From Lojkania enalia (taxonomy: Eukaryota; Ascomycota; Dothideomycetes; Pleosporales), in assembly GCA_010094045.1 (NCBI GenBank), contig ML986607.1, forward strand, positions 244,588 to 308,587: a DNA stretch of 64,000 nt. The letters are read 5' to 3'. The first letter of the stretch is position 1. Every line of letters starts with the position of its first letter. The notes beneath the pieces were generated by a model that was not told the DNA's origin, made no database searches, and saw only the letters and a list, made by a program, of their open reading frames with translations. Both the position numbers and the translations under genes were made by a program. Below are positions 22,917 to 35,193 of the stretch, one piece after another.

Positions 22917-23351
22917 TGTTTATGTGAGCTTGGGTCACTGAATGATGACGCTGCCGATGGGAGTGGTTGGATGTTGACGTTGGCTTGCTCCCCGAAAGGG
23001 AAAGGCCAGGTCGCGAAGTCACGTGAGATACTTAGCACCAGTAGCTTCTTTCATCGATATATCAAGTTCAAAGAGAGTAATGGATCGAAGAAATGAATCG
23101 GAAGTGATAGCATAGTAGCTGTAGATTACACAAAAATGGAGTGTGCTCAGTAGTATGATGGATATCGCGGGTGTAGGCATCCAATTGAAACTGCCGAACC
23201 CCGGACTAGGCGTCGCTGATCATTGTCGCCGCCCACCAAAATAGCGGGCAGAGGCCACGTTCCAGGAACCAAATAGCATCATATCGACCCGCACTAAAGC
23301 CAAGAAGACACGTTCACCCTCCAAGGGCGTCACTCATTTGTCACCATATGG
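22917..23351. promoter_or_regulatory. Divergent intergenic region, CENP-O / acetyl-CoA transporter
   Basis: 435 bp between two start codons. Contains TCACGTGA (23020-23027), a perfect E-box-like palindrome that could bind a bHLH factor; this is inference from the motif only. Confidence 0.4.
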
Positions 23352-25553
23352 ATGCCTACGCAGCAGATCCCCTCTCCAGTTTCTCCAATTATTCCACCCT
23401 CCTTTCCCATAGCCGTTGAGACACGTCTCCCCTCTGCACATCTCACGTCGCAACAGCAGAACCAGCATTTGCAGCACCGTCGATCCGTAAGCCGAGACGA
23501 CGTTGAGCTCCAAGATCTCGGTCCCGCCGACCCATCATTCCTTTCAAAACAATCCTCTAAGCGGCTCCCTATCTCATCTTCCTCCGGCGCGGAGCCAGCT
23601 TCTTCGTCCACCCCTGAAACCGCCCACCTACTACACAACGACGACTCAGACTACTCCCTAGGATCCGACATCGAAACACAAATGAGCAAGAGGAGCACCA
23701 GGAGAGGCAATCGCAGCTCCGTGGCTAGGCAGAGTTCCACAGACTCGCTACAAGATCAGAACGGGCATGCGAATGCAACGGGCAAAATGAACGGACTCGT
23801 GGAACACCGGCGCAAACATGTCGGCATCGACAGTCCTACGTCGCCGTCCGATCAGGCTGCTTCGTTAATGAGCAGATCGAGCTTTACGCTAGATGATCCT
23901 GTGCCGGCGCTGTCGCACTCACATGAAGAGAAAGATACGGCGCAGGGTTTCTTTGAAATGTCGAAGAAGGATCAGAGGAATTTTTTGCTGCTGGTCCTAC
24001 TATACTTCCTTCAGGGCATACCGATGGGTCTAGCGCATGGATCGGTGCCATTTCTACTCAAGAACAAAGTGTCATATTCGTCTATCGGCGTGTTCTCGTT
24101 GGCAGCGTATCCGTACTCGTTGAAGTTGTTTTGGAGTCCTATTGTGGATGCCATTTGGACGCCGAAGATCGGGCGCAGGAAGAGCTGGATTTTACCGATT
24201 CAAACTGTTTCGGGCTTCTCAATGATATGGTTGAGCTCGAAAGTTAATGAGATGATGGATTATGCGGGGGAGAAGGAGGGTAATGGCATTTGGAGTTTTA
24301 CTTGGTGGTGGTTTGCGCTGGTATTCTTGTGTGCTACGCAAGATATCGCAGTCGATGGTATGAAATAACAATTTCAAAACGCTAGGCATGTGCTAACGAA
24401 ACTACAGGATGGGCTTTGACATTACTGTCCCACGACAATCTTGCATATGCGTCTACGGCGCAAACCGTTGGCTTAACAGCCGGCCAGTTCTTGTCCTATA
24501 CCGTCTTCCTAGCTTTCAACTCGAAAGATTTTACGAATAAATGGTTCCGTCCTGCCAATGCTCCAGGCGATACCGGCTTGTTGACTCTCGACGGCTATCT
24601 GAAATTCTGGGGCTGGGCATATCTAATCGTTACTTTCGGTCTAGCCATCATGAAGCGCGAGGAGCGAACAAAGAATACAGACGGTATTATGGAAGTCTAC
24701 AAGTCCATGTGGGGTATCCTGAAGTTGAAAAACATTCAGACATTCATCGTCATTCACCTAATTGCTAAGATCGGATTCCAGGCCAACGATGCAGTTACCA
24801 GCTTGAAGTTGCTTGATAAGGGATTCAGCCAGGAAGACCTTGCCCTCACTATTCTCATTGATTTCCCCTTCGAAGTTGGCTTGGGATACTACATTGGAAA
24901 ATGGTGCCAGACATATCCGCCCATGCACATCTGGTGCTGGGCATTCGTAGGACGCCTTGTCGCAGCTGGCTTCGCCCAATTCGTCGTCTCAATATTCCCC
25001 CCAGGCGGTACAACGCTCTGGTACTTGCTACTCGTCATCAGCGAGCACGTTTTGTCCACCTTCATGAACACAGTCATGTTCGTTGCGGTATCGGCATTCC
25101 ATGCAAAGATATCTGATCCCGTCATCGGCGGCACCTATATGACTCTCCTCGCCACGTAAGTTTGCCACAACACCATACCCTTCTCACCTCATGTCGCCGA
25201 ACTCTTGCTGACAACACTCCAGCGTCTCGAACCTCGGCGGCACCTTCCCGCGCTACTTCGTCCTCAAATTCGTCGACATTTTCACCGTGGCAACGTGTGT
25301 GCCACCCGCTACCGCACCAGCACCCGACAAGCTGAAGGGCGATCTCGTCACGCAGGCCTTCTCTTGTGCCCTCGAGGCTGATAAGCACCGGTGCAAGGAT
25401 GGCGGTGGGTTCTGCAATGTCACAACGGACGGGTACTATGTTATGAATGTTATCTGTATTATTATTGGGATAGTGACATTCTGGGGGTTTATCAAGCCCG
25501 CTGTCATGAGGATACAGGCGCTACCACTGAAGGCATGGCGGTTGTCAGCGTAG
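23352..25553 (+). CDS. Acetyl-CoA transporter (AT-1/SLC33A1 family, MFS fold)
   Basis: Exons 23352-24357, 24408-25155 and 25223-25553 (2085 nt, 694 residues). A cytosolic Ser-rich N-terminus of about 200 residues precedes the membrane domain. The AT-1 signature is clear: LLYFLQGIPMGLAHGSVPF, SLAAYPYSLKLFWSPIVDA, RRKSWILPIQ, CATQDIAVDGWALTLLS and AQTVGLTAGQFLSYT. The C-terminal half includes HAKISDPVIGGTYMTLLAT and the short last exon SNLGGTFPRYFVLKFVDIF. Human SLC33A1 imports cytosolic acetyl-CoA into the ER lumen for protein acetylation; the same role in this fungus is by family. A second in-register ATG four bases upstream (23348) is in another frame and does not open the gene. Confidence 0.93.
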
Positions 25554-26614
25554 ACGATGGAGTGGGTGTAGGTTACCGTATAGACGTTGTGTATATTATT
25601 ATTATTATTAGAAGCCTTTGACTGTGGGAGGCGTGTACGATGCAGCGAATCCAGTTCCGTCTGAAAGAATTTGCGGGCCTCGCAGAGATTTGGCTTTGTA
25701 TAGATAGCCACTATGAGATTCTTGCAGCTATCAGAATCCGGTCATATCCGATTTGGAATCCAATATAAATATGTCTGGGACACTTTCAGCGCAACCTGCG
25801 TTTTGGCCCTTGCCGCAGGATCGTGCTAGGTGTGCAGAGGTTGTGACTTGGCAGCGATTGTATAGCACAATATGATGTCATTCCCCCTGGGATTCTAGTC
25901 GTGGTTGATTTTAAATCAGATATAAGACTTCTTTTTTTTTTTTGGTTCACGGGACGGTTTTAGCACGCCCTGCGTTTTGGCCCCGGCGTGATTGCGCGAA
26001 TTCTCGTGATAAGGCGTCGGGCGCTGGCCCTGACATCGAGCTAGCCACTCAGGGCTCGCCCATTTCCCGTTAGCCCAAGACCTTTGGACTGGCGCTAATC
26101 CGTGGAGCCTCCCGAGGCTCCTCCGGCTTCATCTGGTGGATAGATTGTGTGTACAGTCAGCCGGCCAGCCTCGAATCTTGCAGAGCCTTGGGCGCCGATA
26201 GCGGGAAATGCAGCATTTTCAAGCCGTGTAGTAGCTGTGACTTCACACGATGAACCAAAGACTGCCTCGGAAACGTCCATTCGGCGAACACGCGGGCGCG
26301 ACAAGGTTTGGGCGAGAGAAGTGAGGGCTTACATGGGCGGGGGCTAAACCTGATGCGGCGGCGTGCTTGATATCTGTCACAAATTATCTGCTGATTTCCA
26401 TCTTTTGCCAGTGTCGTTTAAACCGTCCCTGACCCTGTGCTTCGTACATACGTGCTAGACAGTGTTACTTGCAGCCATTCCTCAGCTCAGACAAGTGCAC
26501 TTTCAATCGCCCATCCACCTACCTACCTCCCTTGCACCATCACACCGCGCACAGCAACGCCAACGATCGCCCTCGTACTTCGCCCATCTCCGTCGCTATC
26601 ACTCTCCAATTACC
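25554..26614. other. Intergenic, promoter of the peroxiredoxin gene
   Basis: A (TTA)n-like stretch at about 25593-25610 and a T-run at 25932-25942. The CA-rich leader just before 26615 is typical of a well-expressed gene. No other gene seen. Confidence 0.4.
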
Positions 26615-27539
26615 ATGGCGTATGCGTACAGTCCAAAGGTGCGGGTCCAGAAACCTGCGCCTCACTTCTCGGGCACCGCCGTTGTCGACGGTACTTTCGA
26701 AGGTACGAATCAGCTATCAAATGCTCTCCCTCCCTCCGATTCTGCGTTAGCCGAATCGTAGCGGAACATGGCTAACGCCGGCGCTGCCACAGACCTGAGC
26801 CTCACGCAGTACACGTCGACCAAGCAATGGCTAGTCCTTGGCTTCGTGCCCATGGCCTGGACCTTTGTGTGCCCAACGGAGATCATTGCGTTCAGCGACC
26901 GCGCAGCGGATTTCGCGGCACGCGGCGCTTCGGTCGTCTTCGCGTCCACCGATAGCGAGTACTCCCTTCTGGCCTGGACAAATGCGAGTCGGCGGGACGG
27001 AGGGCTAGGCAAGATCAACATTCCGCTACTCAGCGATAAGAACCATAGCTTGAGCAAGGATTATGGGGTTCTGATTGAGGAGGAGGGTATTGCGCTGAGG
27101 GGCCTGTTCTTGATTGATCCGAATGGCATTGTGAGGCAGGTGAGTCGCATGTTGCATGCATAGAGTGATTGATTCAGGAGCATGAATTTTCATTGTTTAA
27201 AGTGGGCATTCAAAGGCCTGGCTAACTTCCCCAGATCACCATCAACGATCTCCCCGTCGGCCGCAGCGTAGACGAAACCCTCCGCCTCCTCGACGCCTTC
27301 CAATTTACCGACAAGTACGGCGAGGTAAGAAAACCATACACCCCCTTCCATTCATATACTCAGGTATACTGATCCGTACATAGGTCTGTCCCGCGAACTG
27401 GAATCCCGGCCAAGAAACCATTAAAGCCACACCCGAGGGCAACAAGGTCTACACGCAAAAAGTCTACACCGACACCAACATGGTCGACAGCGCGGCCAAC
27501 GGTACGGCTTCCAAGGCTGCGCACCCAAATGGTCATTAA
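26615..27539 (+). CDS. Typical 2-Cys peroxiredoxin (AhpC/Tsa1 type)
   Basis: Exons 26615-26702, 26793-27139, 27235-27324 and 27384-27539 (681 nt, 226 residues). The peroxidatic site is [12 protein letters not shown] (Cys about 57); the resolving Cys lies in [13 protein letters not shown], which is split by the last intron directly before VCPANW. Other family landmarks: [35 protein letters not shown] and [23 protein letters not shown]. The motif order is that of 2-Cys peroxiredoxins that reduce H2O2 with thioredoxin and can act as chaperones. The C-terminal extension ([14 protein letters not shown]) is longer than in yeast Tsa1. No targeting peptide is seen, so a cytosolic location is likely. 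Confidence 0.93.
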
Positions 27540-29108
27540 ACTAACCAACTTCCGTCCTGGAAACAGGGGCCGCCTAGATTGGAAACCTTGAAGCTTCGGT
27601 GCCCATTTCCTTGACCTCGGATCATATCAAAATTGAGCAGTAGTAAAATGACGAAGGGTTCATTGAGATGAACAGATTCGTGGAGGAAGGCTAAGGGTTT
27701 AGCGGGGAATACGTGCATACTTTTCTCCAACTTGCATAACTATGTGTCTTGCTCTGCATATCCGGCATTGGCGAGGGAGTTTTTATATTTGTCTCCTCTC
27801 TTCTCGGTTACGAGGACCATTTTCCTTTCGTCTCATCATGCCGTTTGGATGCTTTGTCCGCCCTGTGTGGGTCGGATGGTGTATCTGGGCGGTGGGATGA
27901 GTTGTTTGGGTGCCCCGGCGCTAGTATAGGGTTCTTTAATGCTTCAAGGTCTTGTTTGTATCTTGAATTTTCTATTTGTGCGTTGAGATTGAGAAATTGT
28001 AGTGAACGTGGCGGCTCTTTACCCATCTCTTCTTTGGGTAAGAGTTTTTTTGGAGTAGGGTGAATACAGGTATTTTCTTTTTTGACATTTGGGGCTTTGA
28101 TGATTGCGTGATGTGCTGAGATGTGCAAAGGGTGAAGTAGAGCATGTGGAAGGGACTGCTGATTATGATGAGGGAGTGTGTAGTAGGGATTGAAAGGGTT
28201 TGTGGCGGGTTTTTAGGACTGAGTGTTGCATATATCTAGGGAGTGTGATGTAGTGGGTGGGAATGTTACGGGGCTTGGAACACAGTGAGTCTTCTGGCGG
28301 TTCGGTACGTGGATTTGGACATGAGCATGATTCTCTGTAGGAGAGATTTTGAGAGTAATAGGGGGAAGAGGATACGCGAGATAGTATCGGCGTTGCATTT
28401 CTTAAGACAGGGCCCGGAAGCGTGGTGATATTTGTAGTTGGATAGAGAGATTATGATATTTGGTTAGAGTGAGTAGGACGAATGGGATTAAGAGGCTAAT
28501 GGGATGGTGATGTAGGAATAAGGAATAGGTGTCTTGTTCTTGTTGACCAGATTGAAAGACTAGAGGGAACCTGTACATGTCATAGAAGATATAAATTTTA
28601 CGACTATAGTGTATAGGGGGTTTATGGGTGTACTTCGTGGATTCGGTGGTGATATATGTGTATGCGCTAACCGAATCCACTCTAGCGTAGATACGCGCTT
28701 AAATTTCGTCCTAGACGAATTCACGTCAACCACATTTCCTAATATGCCGACAATCAAGCCAACTCATCGTCAACGCCTCTATCAAGAGGCACTCTAAAGC
28801 ACGGCAATTCGTAATCGAAGATTCAGACCACGTTTAGAGGACATTGACTGGAGAACAGCCTTTAGTCATGTTCCCGAAGAGATACTACAGCTCTTTGTTG
28901 CCTTCCAGCTTTATATTAGGCCTATATACCGTGATGTAAAATCCTCTTCAGTATACGTCGTCTCTAATTCTCTATGAGAGACTCGTTTGTCATAGGAGGT
29001 AGAGTGACCCGCTTCTTGCGATTCTTTTACCTTTGACCAGGTGCTGGGTGCTTGCCGTCTTTCTAGGGCAGGTGCAGGTGCTTGGAGTGGGACATGCCGT
29101 GTTTATAT
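27540..29108. other. Intergenic with decayed accessory sequence
   Basis: 27540-28580 is G/T-rich without a gene. From about 28600 the character changes: an inverted repeat (28637-28680), then a short open stretch at 28747 (MPTIKPTHRQRLYQEAL) that stops at once. This could be a transposon scrap, but no transposase motif is readable. Confidence 0.35.
28637..28680. repeat. Perfect 11-bp inverted repeat
   Basis: GTGGATTCGGT at 28637-28647 is exactly reversed as ACCGAATCCAC at 28670-28680, with a 22-bp TA-rich spacer. It could form a hairpin or be the remnant of terminal repeats of a small element. Confidence 0.6.
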
Positions 29109-29312
29109 TTGTTATGGGGATTTTGGCTAGTCTGCCGAGCTGTATCAGATATCGACGTACGATATCACGGTCGATATCACGCCGGATATCACGCTGGATA
29201 TCAGCTGATATACCCCTTTTTCATGTACATAAATATGGCCCGCTAGCCATCTTCAATCAACCAGTTCAGCTCCTCATCTCCCTCCCTGAGACAAGATTCG
29301 CCTCTCACCACA
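29109..29312 (+). repeat. Dispersed GATATC-box element, copy 2
   Basis: Nearly identical to copy 3 (58851-59055). GATATC boxes begin at 29148, 29161, 29173, 29185 and 29197 (spacing 13, 12, 12, 12). They are followed by the palindrome ATATCAGCTGATAT, a TATA-like ATAAATA at 29229-29235, and a pyrimidine-rich tail ending CTCTCACCACA at 29312. The sequence before 29109 and after 29312 differs from the other copies. After the tail no convincing gene start follows here. Confidence 0.85.
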
Positions 29313-29667
29313 ATATTTGTTGGAGAAAAGGGTTGGAATCAATTGAAAATGAGAGTGAATGAGTGTCGTCACTTTTTGACGCAGCACGGAATGTCCCCGA
29401 GCAGAGATTGCGTAGAATTATATGTGGTTCCGAAGTATGAGAAGCGATCGCTTTGCAAAGAAATTGTAGTTCAATATAAGAATCGGGATCTACAAGGCTA
29501 ACGATATATAGAGTATGATGGTTTGCGGGAATGAACGAAATATGGCGATGATGGAATAAGAAAATTTCCGGATAAAATTCAAGAATTGAAATATTCAAAT
29601 GAACAAAAAGAATGCATAAAAGATAGGAAAAGGATGAGCCAATAAAATATATGTAGAATTTATAGCA
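29313..29667. other. Spacer between repeat copy 2 and the ankyrin gene
   Basis: AT-rich 355 bp, probably containing the 3' untranslated region of the minus-strand ankyrin gene. Nothing else seen. Confidence 0.4.
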
Positions 29668-32600
29668 TCATAGCCATTCCTCTTCATTCAATATTTCCGG
29701 CATGGATGGGATCCACGAATTGCTGATAGCATCCCAGTACAAAGTGTCCAATAGATTTCGAGCAGTAATTTTTCCGTTTTTCTCCGCAAATTTTCTAGCC
29801 CGATTATATTGTGTCCCTCCATCAGAAATGATATCGGCACCATTCTCTATGAGATACTGCATCATTTCAAGTCGGCCATGCTCTGTGGCAATCTCAATAG
29901 CCGTTCTTCCGTTGTACGGAGTAGCCGGGGCATTTATATCTGCCTTGTACTCTAACAGCAATGCCGCTAGACCGCAGAAGCCTTTCATTGCTGCAAATTG
30001 TAGAGCTGTAGCACCAGCACCAAGTGCGGGAGCGCCATTCGCATCTGCACCTTTCTGTAGCAGATATCGCACGATCATGTCGCGCCCTAGCTCTACAGCA
30101 TACTGGAGTGGTGTCTGTTGAATGCCAAGTCTTGCAGGAAAGTTAACATTTGCTCCGCTCTCTATCAAGAACGTGACTTTGCGAAAGTCCCCGACCTTAA
30201 TTGCTTGTAGGAGTGCAGTCTCCTTCGGCACGGAATCAGCAAAATTAATGCGGCAGTCCCAAAAACATATAGAATTTGGGTTTCCGCCGTTCTGCATGAT
30301 TATCTGCATCATCTCCAAGCTTTTACCGCTACGGCTTTGAATTGCTGTACCGAGAGGGGTCACTGATGGCTGGTTAATTCCCGTGAGTTCCTCAGGGGCC
30401 AAACAATTAACGTCCGCACATTTCGCCAATTTTGTGAAGAGCGCTATATCTTCCCGCTTCACTGCTTCCAAGAGTGCTTCAGCTCCATAAGATAGCCTGC
30501 TTTTTGGATAGCTATGGCGAAAGGAACGCACTAGTAGGTCGACTGCAACCGTATCTTGATTCTTTGCAGCTTCGTAAAGTGCACCCGCATCGCATGGACT
30601 TGCACCTTGTGCTAGGATCCTTCTAGCAAGGTCGATATCTCTGCTGCAAATAGCAGCAGTAAGTGGAGTGAGCATCTCTACGTGCAATTGCTCCCCGTAA
30701 TCAACGATCACTTCTGCCTTGAGCAGGTACTCCACCACTGTTGGTTTTTTCAGCAGAATCGCCCATGCTATTGTTGATGAAAAAGGAGAGTAAATTCTTC
30801 CTGGAAGTGCTGAGACCAAGTTAGAGCTTAAACTAGGAGGCGGGATAATTTTGTAGTTAAGAATTCCCTGGCTAAGATAATCCGCGATGATTTTTTCATC
30901 ATCGGTAAAAATTGCGTGAAGTAACAGGGCGGATTTAAAATCCACCGACTTGAAGGCCAACTGAAGGAGAACATAAATAGTTTGTGTTTGAAATTGATGC
31001 TTTGTTCGAGTAATGTCTTGGATATCTGGTACAGCACCACAGCTCACAAGCTTCAGTACTAAACTTTCAAGTCCTCTATTAAGAGCTTCACGTAGAGCCC
31101 CTTCAAGAGATTTTGGTGATTCCACAAATTCAAGTAGCGATTTTGCGAGGTAGCAATCTCCAATTTCACATGCGGCTTCAAGCATAAGTCCGGCTGAAGC
31201 GCAAGAGCTGCTACCTATAAGTGTAGGTGCAAAAAGTCCCCTTGCGTGAAAATAATGAAGAACACTGGAATCATTTGTTCGGATTGCTTCCGCAATAGCT
31301 GTTGTGTCTCTGGAGTCCACGGAGACAATGGTATATGGTGAGATTCCTTGATCAAGAAATCCTCCAACCATGTCTAGGTTTTTATTCTTGATAGCACCTA
31401 TAAGGCAGTCATGCGTCGGGTCCACGTTTGCAGCAATTAATATCTCCATCGCGTGTATATGTTGATTATAGACTGTCCGTGCCAAGCATGTTTCTAAGGC
31501 TTGCTTGACATACTTGTTGCCTGATTGCGATTTGAAATACTCGCTTGCCATGAAAGATCTTAGAGCAAGCAGGACGAGATCTTCATCGCGATGGTTGCAT
31601 ATTGCAACAATGTTCGTCTCATTTGTAAGCAAGTCCCTTTTAATGAGAAAGTCGCATATATACTCTGGACAATCCCGAATGAGAATTTTGAGAATGTTCG
31701 GGTCAGTGTACTGAGTCACAGAGCGAACAAAATCGGAGGATGGTCTGACATTCTCTTTCACCAGAACAACAATGACATCGAGCACCGATTGGGGGATGGT
31801 TCCCTTTTTCGAAATTCGCTTAGTAGCAAGATAGAATAGATTCATAGAATCCGACCTTCTAACACTTCCGCCAGACTGAAGCAGTAATTTTACTATCCTG
31901 GGCCGGCCAAGGAGAGTTGCCCGTTCGACTAGAGAAAATGATTCAATTGATAAAACACATTTTAGAGCGTTGATATCCATGTGTTTTCTCTTGAGAATAG
32001 TCTTGAGTGCATAAAAAGAGTCGAGCTCAACTGCAGCGATGCACAGACTGTACTCCAGCGCTTGCGAATGTGGTCCCGGAATTGAATTAAGAACTTGCTG
32101 CAACTGGAAATCTGAAAGGAAAACTAGTCGCTTGGTTACGGCTGAAAAGAAGACGTTGGCGGGATTTTTGAGGTCGTGAAATTGATCCACGGTATAGAGG
32201 TTGTTGATAAGGATATGAAATACCAAAAAGGCTTGTGTGACAGATTCCGGCTGCTTCTGCAAGAGCTGCACACTCTTGGGCGCCAATAAAGTGCCAATCG
32301 AAAACGAGCTGAAGTCTACGGGAATACCCATTTGATCGACAGTTTGCCGGATCATCGCGAAGATACTCGGATTCAGCTTCTGCAGCATCGAAACACTGTC
32401 AATTGGAATTCGCGGCTGGCCATAACATGTGGCACTAGGCCTAGGAAGTAGAGAAGCATGTGGATATTCTAGCGCGAAATTGGGAAGTGAAAAGGAGTCC
32501 TAGAGTGGTCCAAGGAATTGCTCAAACGGATTGTTTCGGTCGACTGGGCTTAAAGGTTGGTACCGTAAGTCTAATTCATTCATCTGTGGTGTGCGAACAA

Positions 32601-33345
32601 AGTCGATTTGCGTAGTCGCATAGCCTTCTTGGCTCGAGTTCTGAATTGGTAGAGTATCTCGTCGCACTAAGGAAAGATTATCATCCGATATTTCCTCAGC
32701 GATACTGCCAGACGCCGCCTGTTCTTCTGGAAAGATAGTGTCCAAACAATCCATATCCGAATTCGTGGTCGATGTCAAGCTTAGGATCGGGGGTGAATGA
32801 ATCTCAATGTGTTCTGGAAGGTTCTCCAAAAGCTCTAATACTTATATATTAATGTTCGCACACTCGAGTTCGAGGGAGGCCCTCACCAATTGAATCCTCG
32901 TCAAAGGTCCTGTTTCGTCGGTGTCGTGCAATCTCTTTTCGAACTTTGTGCCGGGATAGCGGAACACCGTGTATGAAGACATCCGAACTCTTTCCTTTTG
33001 CGCTCCTCTCATCTAGAATTTTTGATACAGTTTGCCACTGTCTTTTCGTTGAATACTTCTTGAATTGCCACCTTTTCAATTGCAATTCGAATTGCGACTT
33101 GCTACAAATTGTAGAACCGTTAGCTTCATATTCGTCCGACGCTATGAAGTGGTAAAATTGAAGAAGTCTAGGCAATGCCCAGATTCTCCTCACCTAGCCT
33201 CAAAGTGGTAGACTCTTTCCATGACGTTGATCAAGCCATCTTCACCATCTAGCTTCCGATCCTCTTCAATGTACAAACGATGTATTGTTCTTTTGTGACT
33301 TTCCCATATATTTCCCGCAATGCGCCGCCGCCGCTGCCCACTCAT
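29668..33345 (-). CDS. Clr5-domain and ankyrin-repeat protein, with one in-frame stop or unusually short intron
   Basis: Exons 33345-33194, 33101-32887 and 32840-29668. The first two exons encode a Clr5 domain: NIWESHKRTIHRLYIEED, MERVYHFEA joined to SKSQFELQLKRWQFKK. The long last exon encodes an acidic linker, then about 900 residues ending in at least four clear ankyrin repeats (for example TPLQYAVELGRDMIVRYLL, GRTAIEIATEHGRLEMMQYL). Frame is kept from the Met at 33345 to the stop at 29668 except for one TAG at 32502-32500 (GPL*DSFS). Either this is a recent nonsense change (TGG or CAG to TAG), or a 45-nt intron 32544-32500 (GTCGAC...CTCTAG) removes it; that intron keeps frame but has a poor donor. 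Without the stop the protein is about 1164-1179 residues. Clr5-ankyrin proteins are expanded in filamentous fungi, function mostly unknown. Confidence 0.75.
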
Positions 33346-35193
33346 CGTGTCGAGAAATGCCTCAACTATAGAATGAAAATAGTGTTCAAGGACGATATGG
33401 GATACGAAATATATTCAGAACGAGGCCAAGACATGAAGAACCATGACTATACTATCAGAAGCAGATAAAATGTAATCATTTAAGCAAAGGTAGATAAACA
33501 TTTCTGCAAGGCAAGCCAAATTCAAATCAGCGCCTTTCGCGTTCTAACCGGTGAAGACCAAATCTGTTTTTGCTTAGCCCAAATCTGTTATTGTCCGACT
33601 ACCAATTAAAATGTAGAAGATAGTCCCTCCTACGGATGTTTCTGCATGCACAACGCCACAAGGCAGTGTACGGAGACTAGAAAGACCAATAGGATCATTG
33701 CCAAATGCAGCTTAGGCTCAACTGTAGGTTGGCCGAAACCTGCTGTAGGCTGAACACGGACCACAATCTGTTAACTATGACAACGCATGGGCCGCAGAGC
33801 AACATTAACCAGAGGAGCAGCCAGTTAGGGTGCCATGATATATTTTTCATCAGGGATCCTAAATCCGTGTCCCATTATGGCCAAAATCAGTTCCTGCTAC
33901 GAGGCTGGCTAGTCTGCCCATAGCTAGAGCGATAAGGATAGAACATACATGTATCTTTACGAAATAGTTCCTTCTAAATTTAAGGAAGAGTTTTAGAGTT
34001 TCACAAAGATGATTGTAGGGCATAATTATGTGACCAAAAATGTACAGCCATGGCCGAAAACTGGTTCAGCCAAAACTATATGAATCAGATCCAAAATCTG
34101 TAATCTTCAGCTATATTTCACTCCCTACAATTCTGCAGGCAAGGTGAAGGGAATATCGCATTAAATTTTAGTTGTCATTGGAATCGTCAGCCACTTGCCT
34201 CATATCTTAGCCTCCTTGTGTGCCCTGAAATCCTGATGTCAGCCTGGTCCCGGGACGCCATCATCGCCCTAATTACTCTTTTCGTAACATGTACTCCGAT
34301 AGTAATTCTCCTCTGGGGACTGCTAGATCGTAGAAAAAGATCCGCACGTCAAAGTAGGTCTATACATATTTGTGATAGCATTTGATAACCCTCGTCGCCA
34401 ACCTCTTTACTCTTTACTCCGGGAATGCTAGTATCTCCACATTCTATTCACTTCTGTTTTCCTGTCAGGTGTTCGTGTCTCCTTTTTCTGCCCTGGGCTT
34501 TGAAATCCCTCGTACCGTATATCTTGACCTAGTTCAAATCACCCCTTATGGCGACCCAGCTTCATTCCAAATCGCAATATATCATTTTCTTTGGTCTGTG
34601 ACTTCCTTCAACTTGACTCATCCCCTGATTTTTATCACGGCTCCTTATCTACAGTCTTTACTTTTAGCCACCAACTAACCGGCATACAGACACTTTGCCA
34701 ACGTTTTCCCAACCCAGCGAACAAACCAGCGTCTGCTATAAATACCTACTTCGTCAAGATACTATTCAAGCCAGGATTCTCGTCAATGAGCGAGTATATC
34801 GGACGGATACTCTCGACACAATCGGGCGCTCGGGAATCTACGTTTAGCTGGGTGATAATGTAAATGACTCCTAGGATACGTTCACTTAGGTGATGGGGTT
34901 AGCAGGCCAATGGAATATTCTCCGAAACGTAGCTTCATCAAATACACCGAAGTAAACAACTGGGCCAATATTACCCCGTACTTGAGTAATTTCAAAACTA
35001 GCCCATGTGACTTTGCACTAAATATATAGTTAAGGTTCATCTATATTTGTTTAAGGCGGGGTTGAACCTGGTGAGTCTTGGCAATCTAACTAGATTAGAC
35101 GGGTCGACAAGGGGTCGATAGGTAACCGCCACCTCGAGCTTCAACCTCAACTTGACACCCTGTCGTATTTGCCCAAATGGATGGTGAAGTACC
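33346..35193. other. Intergenic with degenerate CCAAAATCTGT-like motifs
   Basis: Between 33540 and 34110 variants of (C)CAAAATCTGT recur in both tidy and mutated form (near 33556, 33579, 33760, 33880 and 34090), with neighbouring GCCGAAA(A)C words. This looks like an old tandem or inserted repeat. Apart from the short membrane-peptide frame listed separately, no gene is visible. Confidence 0.35.
34236..34385 (+). CDS. Possible small single-span membrane peptide
   Basis: A 49-residue frame starts MSAWSRDAIIALITLF, continues with a hydrophobic span to about residue 30 (PIVILLWGLL) and then has a basic cytosolic-type stretch (DRRKRSARQ). Hydrophobic plus positively charged order is that of a real tail- or signal-anchored micropeptide. 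A GTAGGT donor lies inside the basic part (34353), so the frame could also be a first exon. No homology can be shown by eye. Confidence 0.3.
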   Translation: MSAWSRDAIIALITLFVTCTPIVILLWGLLDRRKRSARQSRSIHICDSI

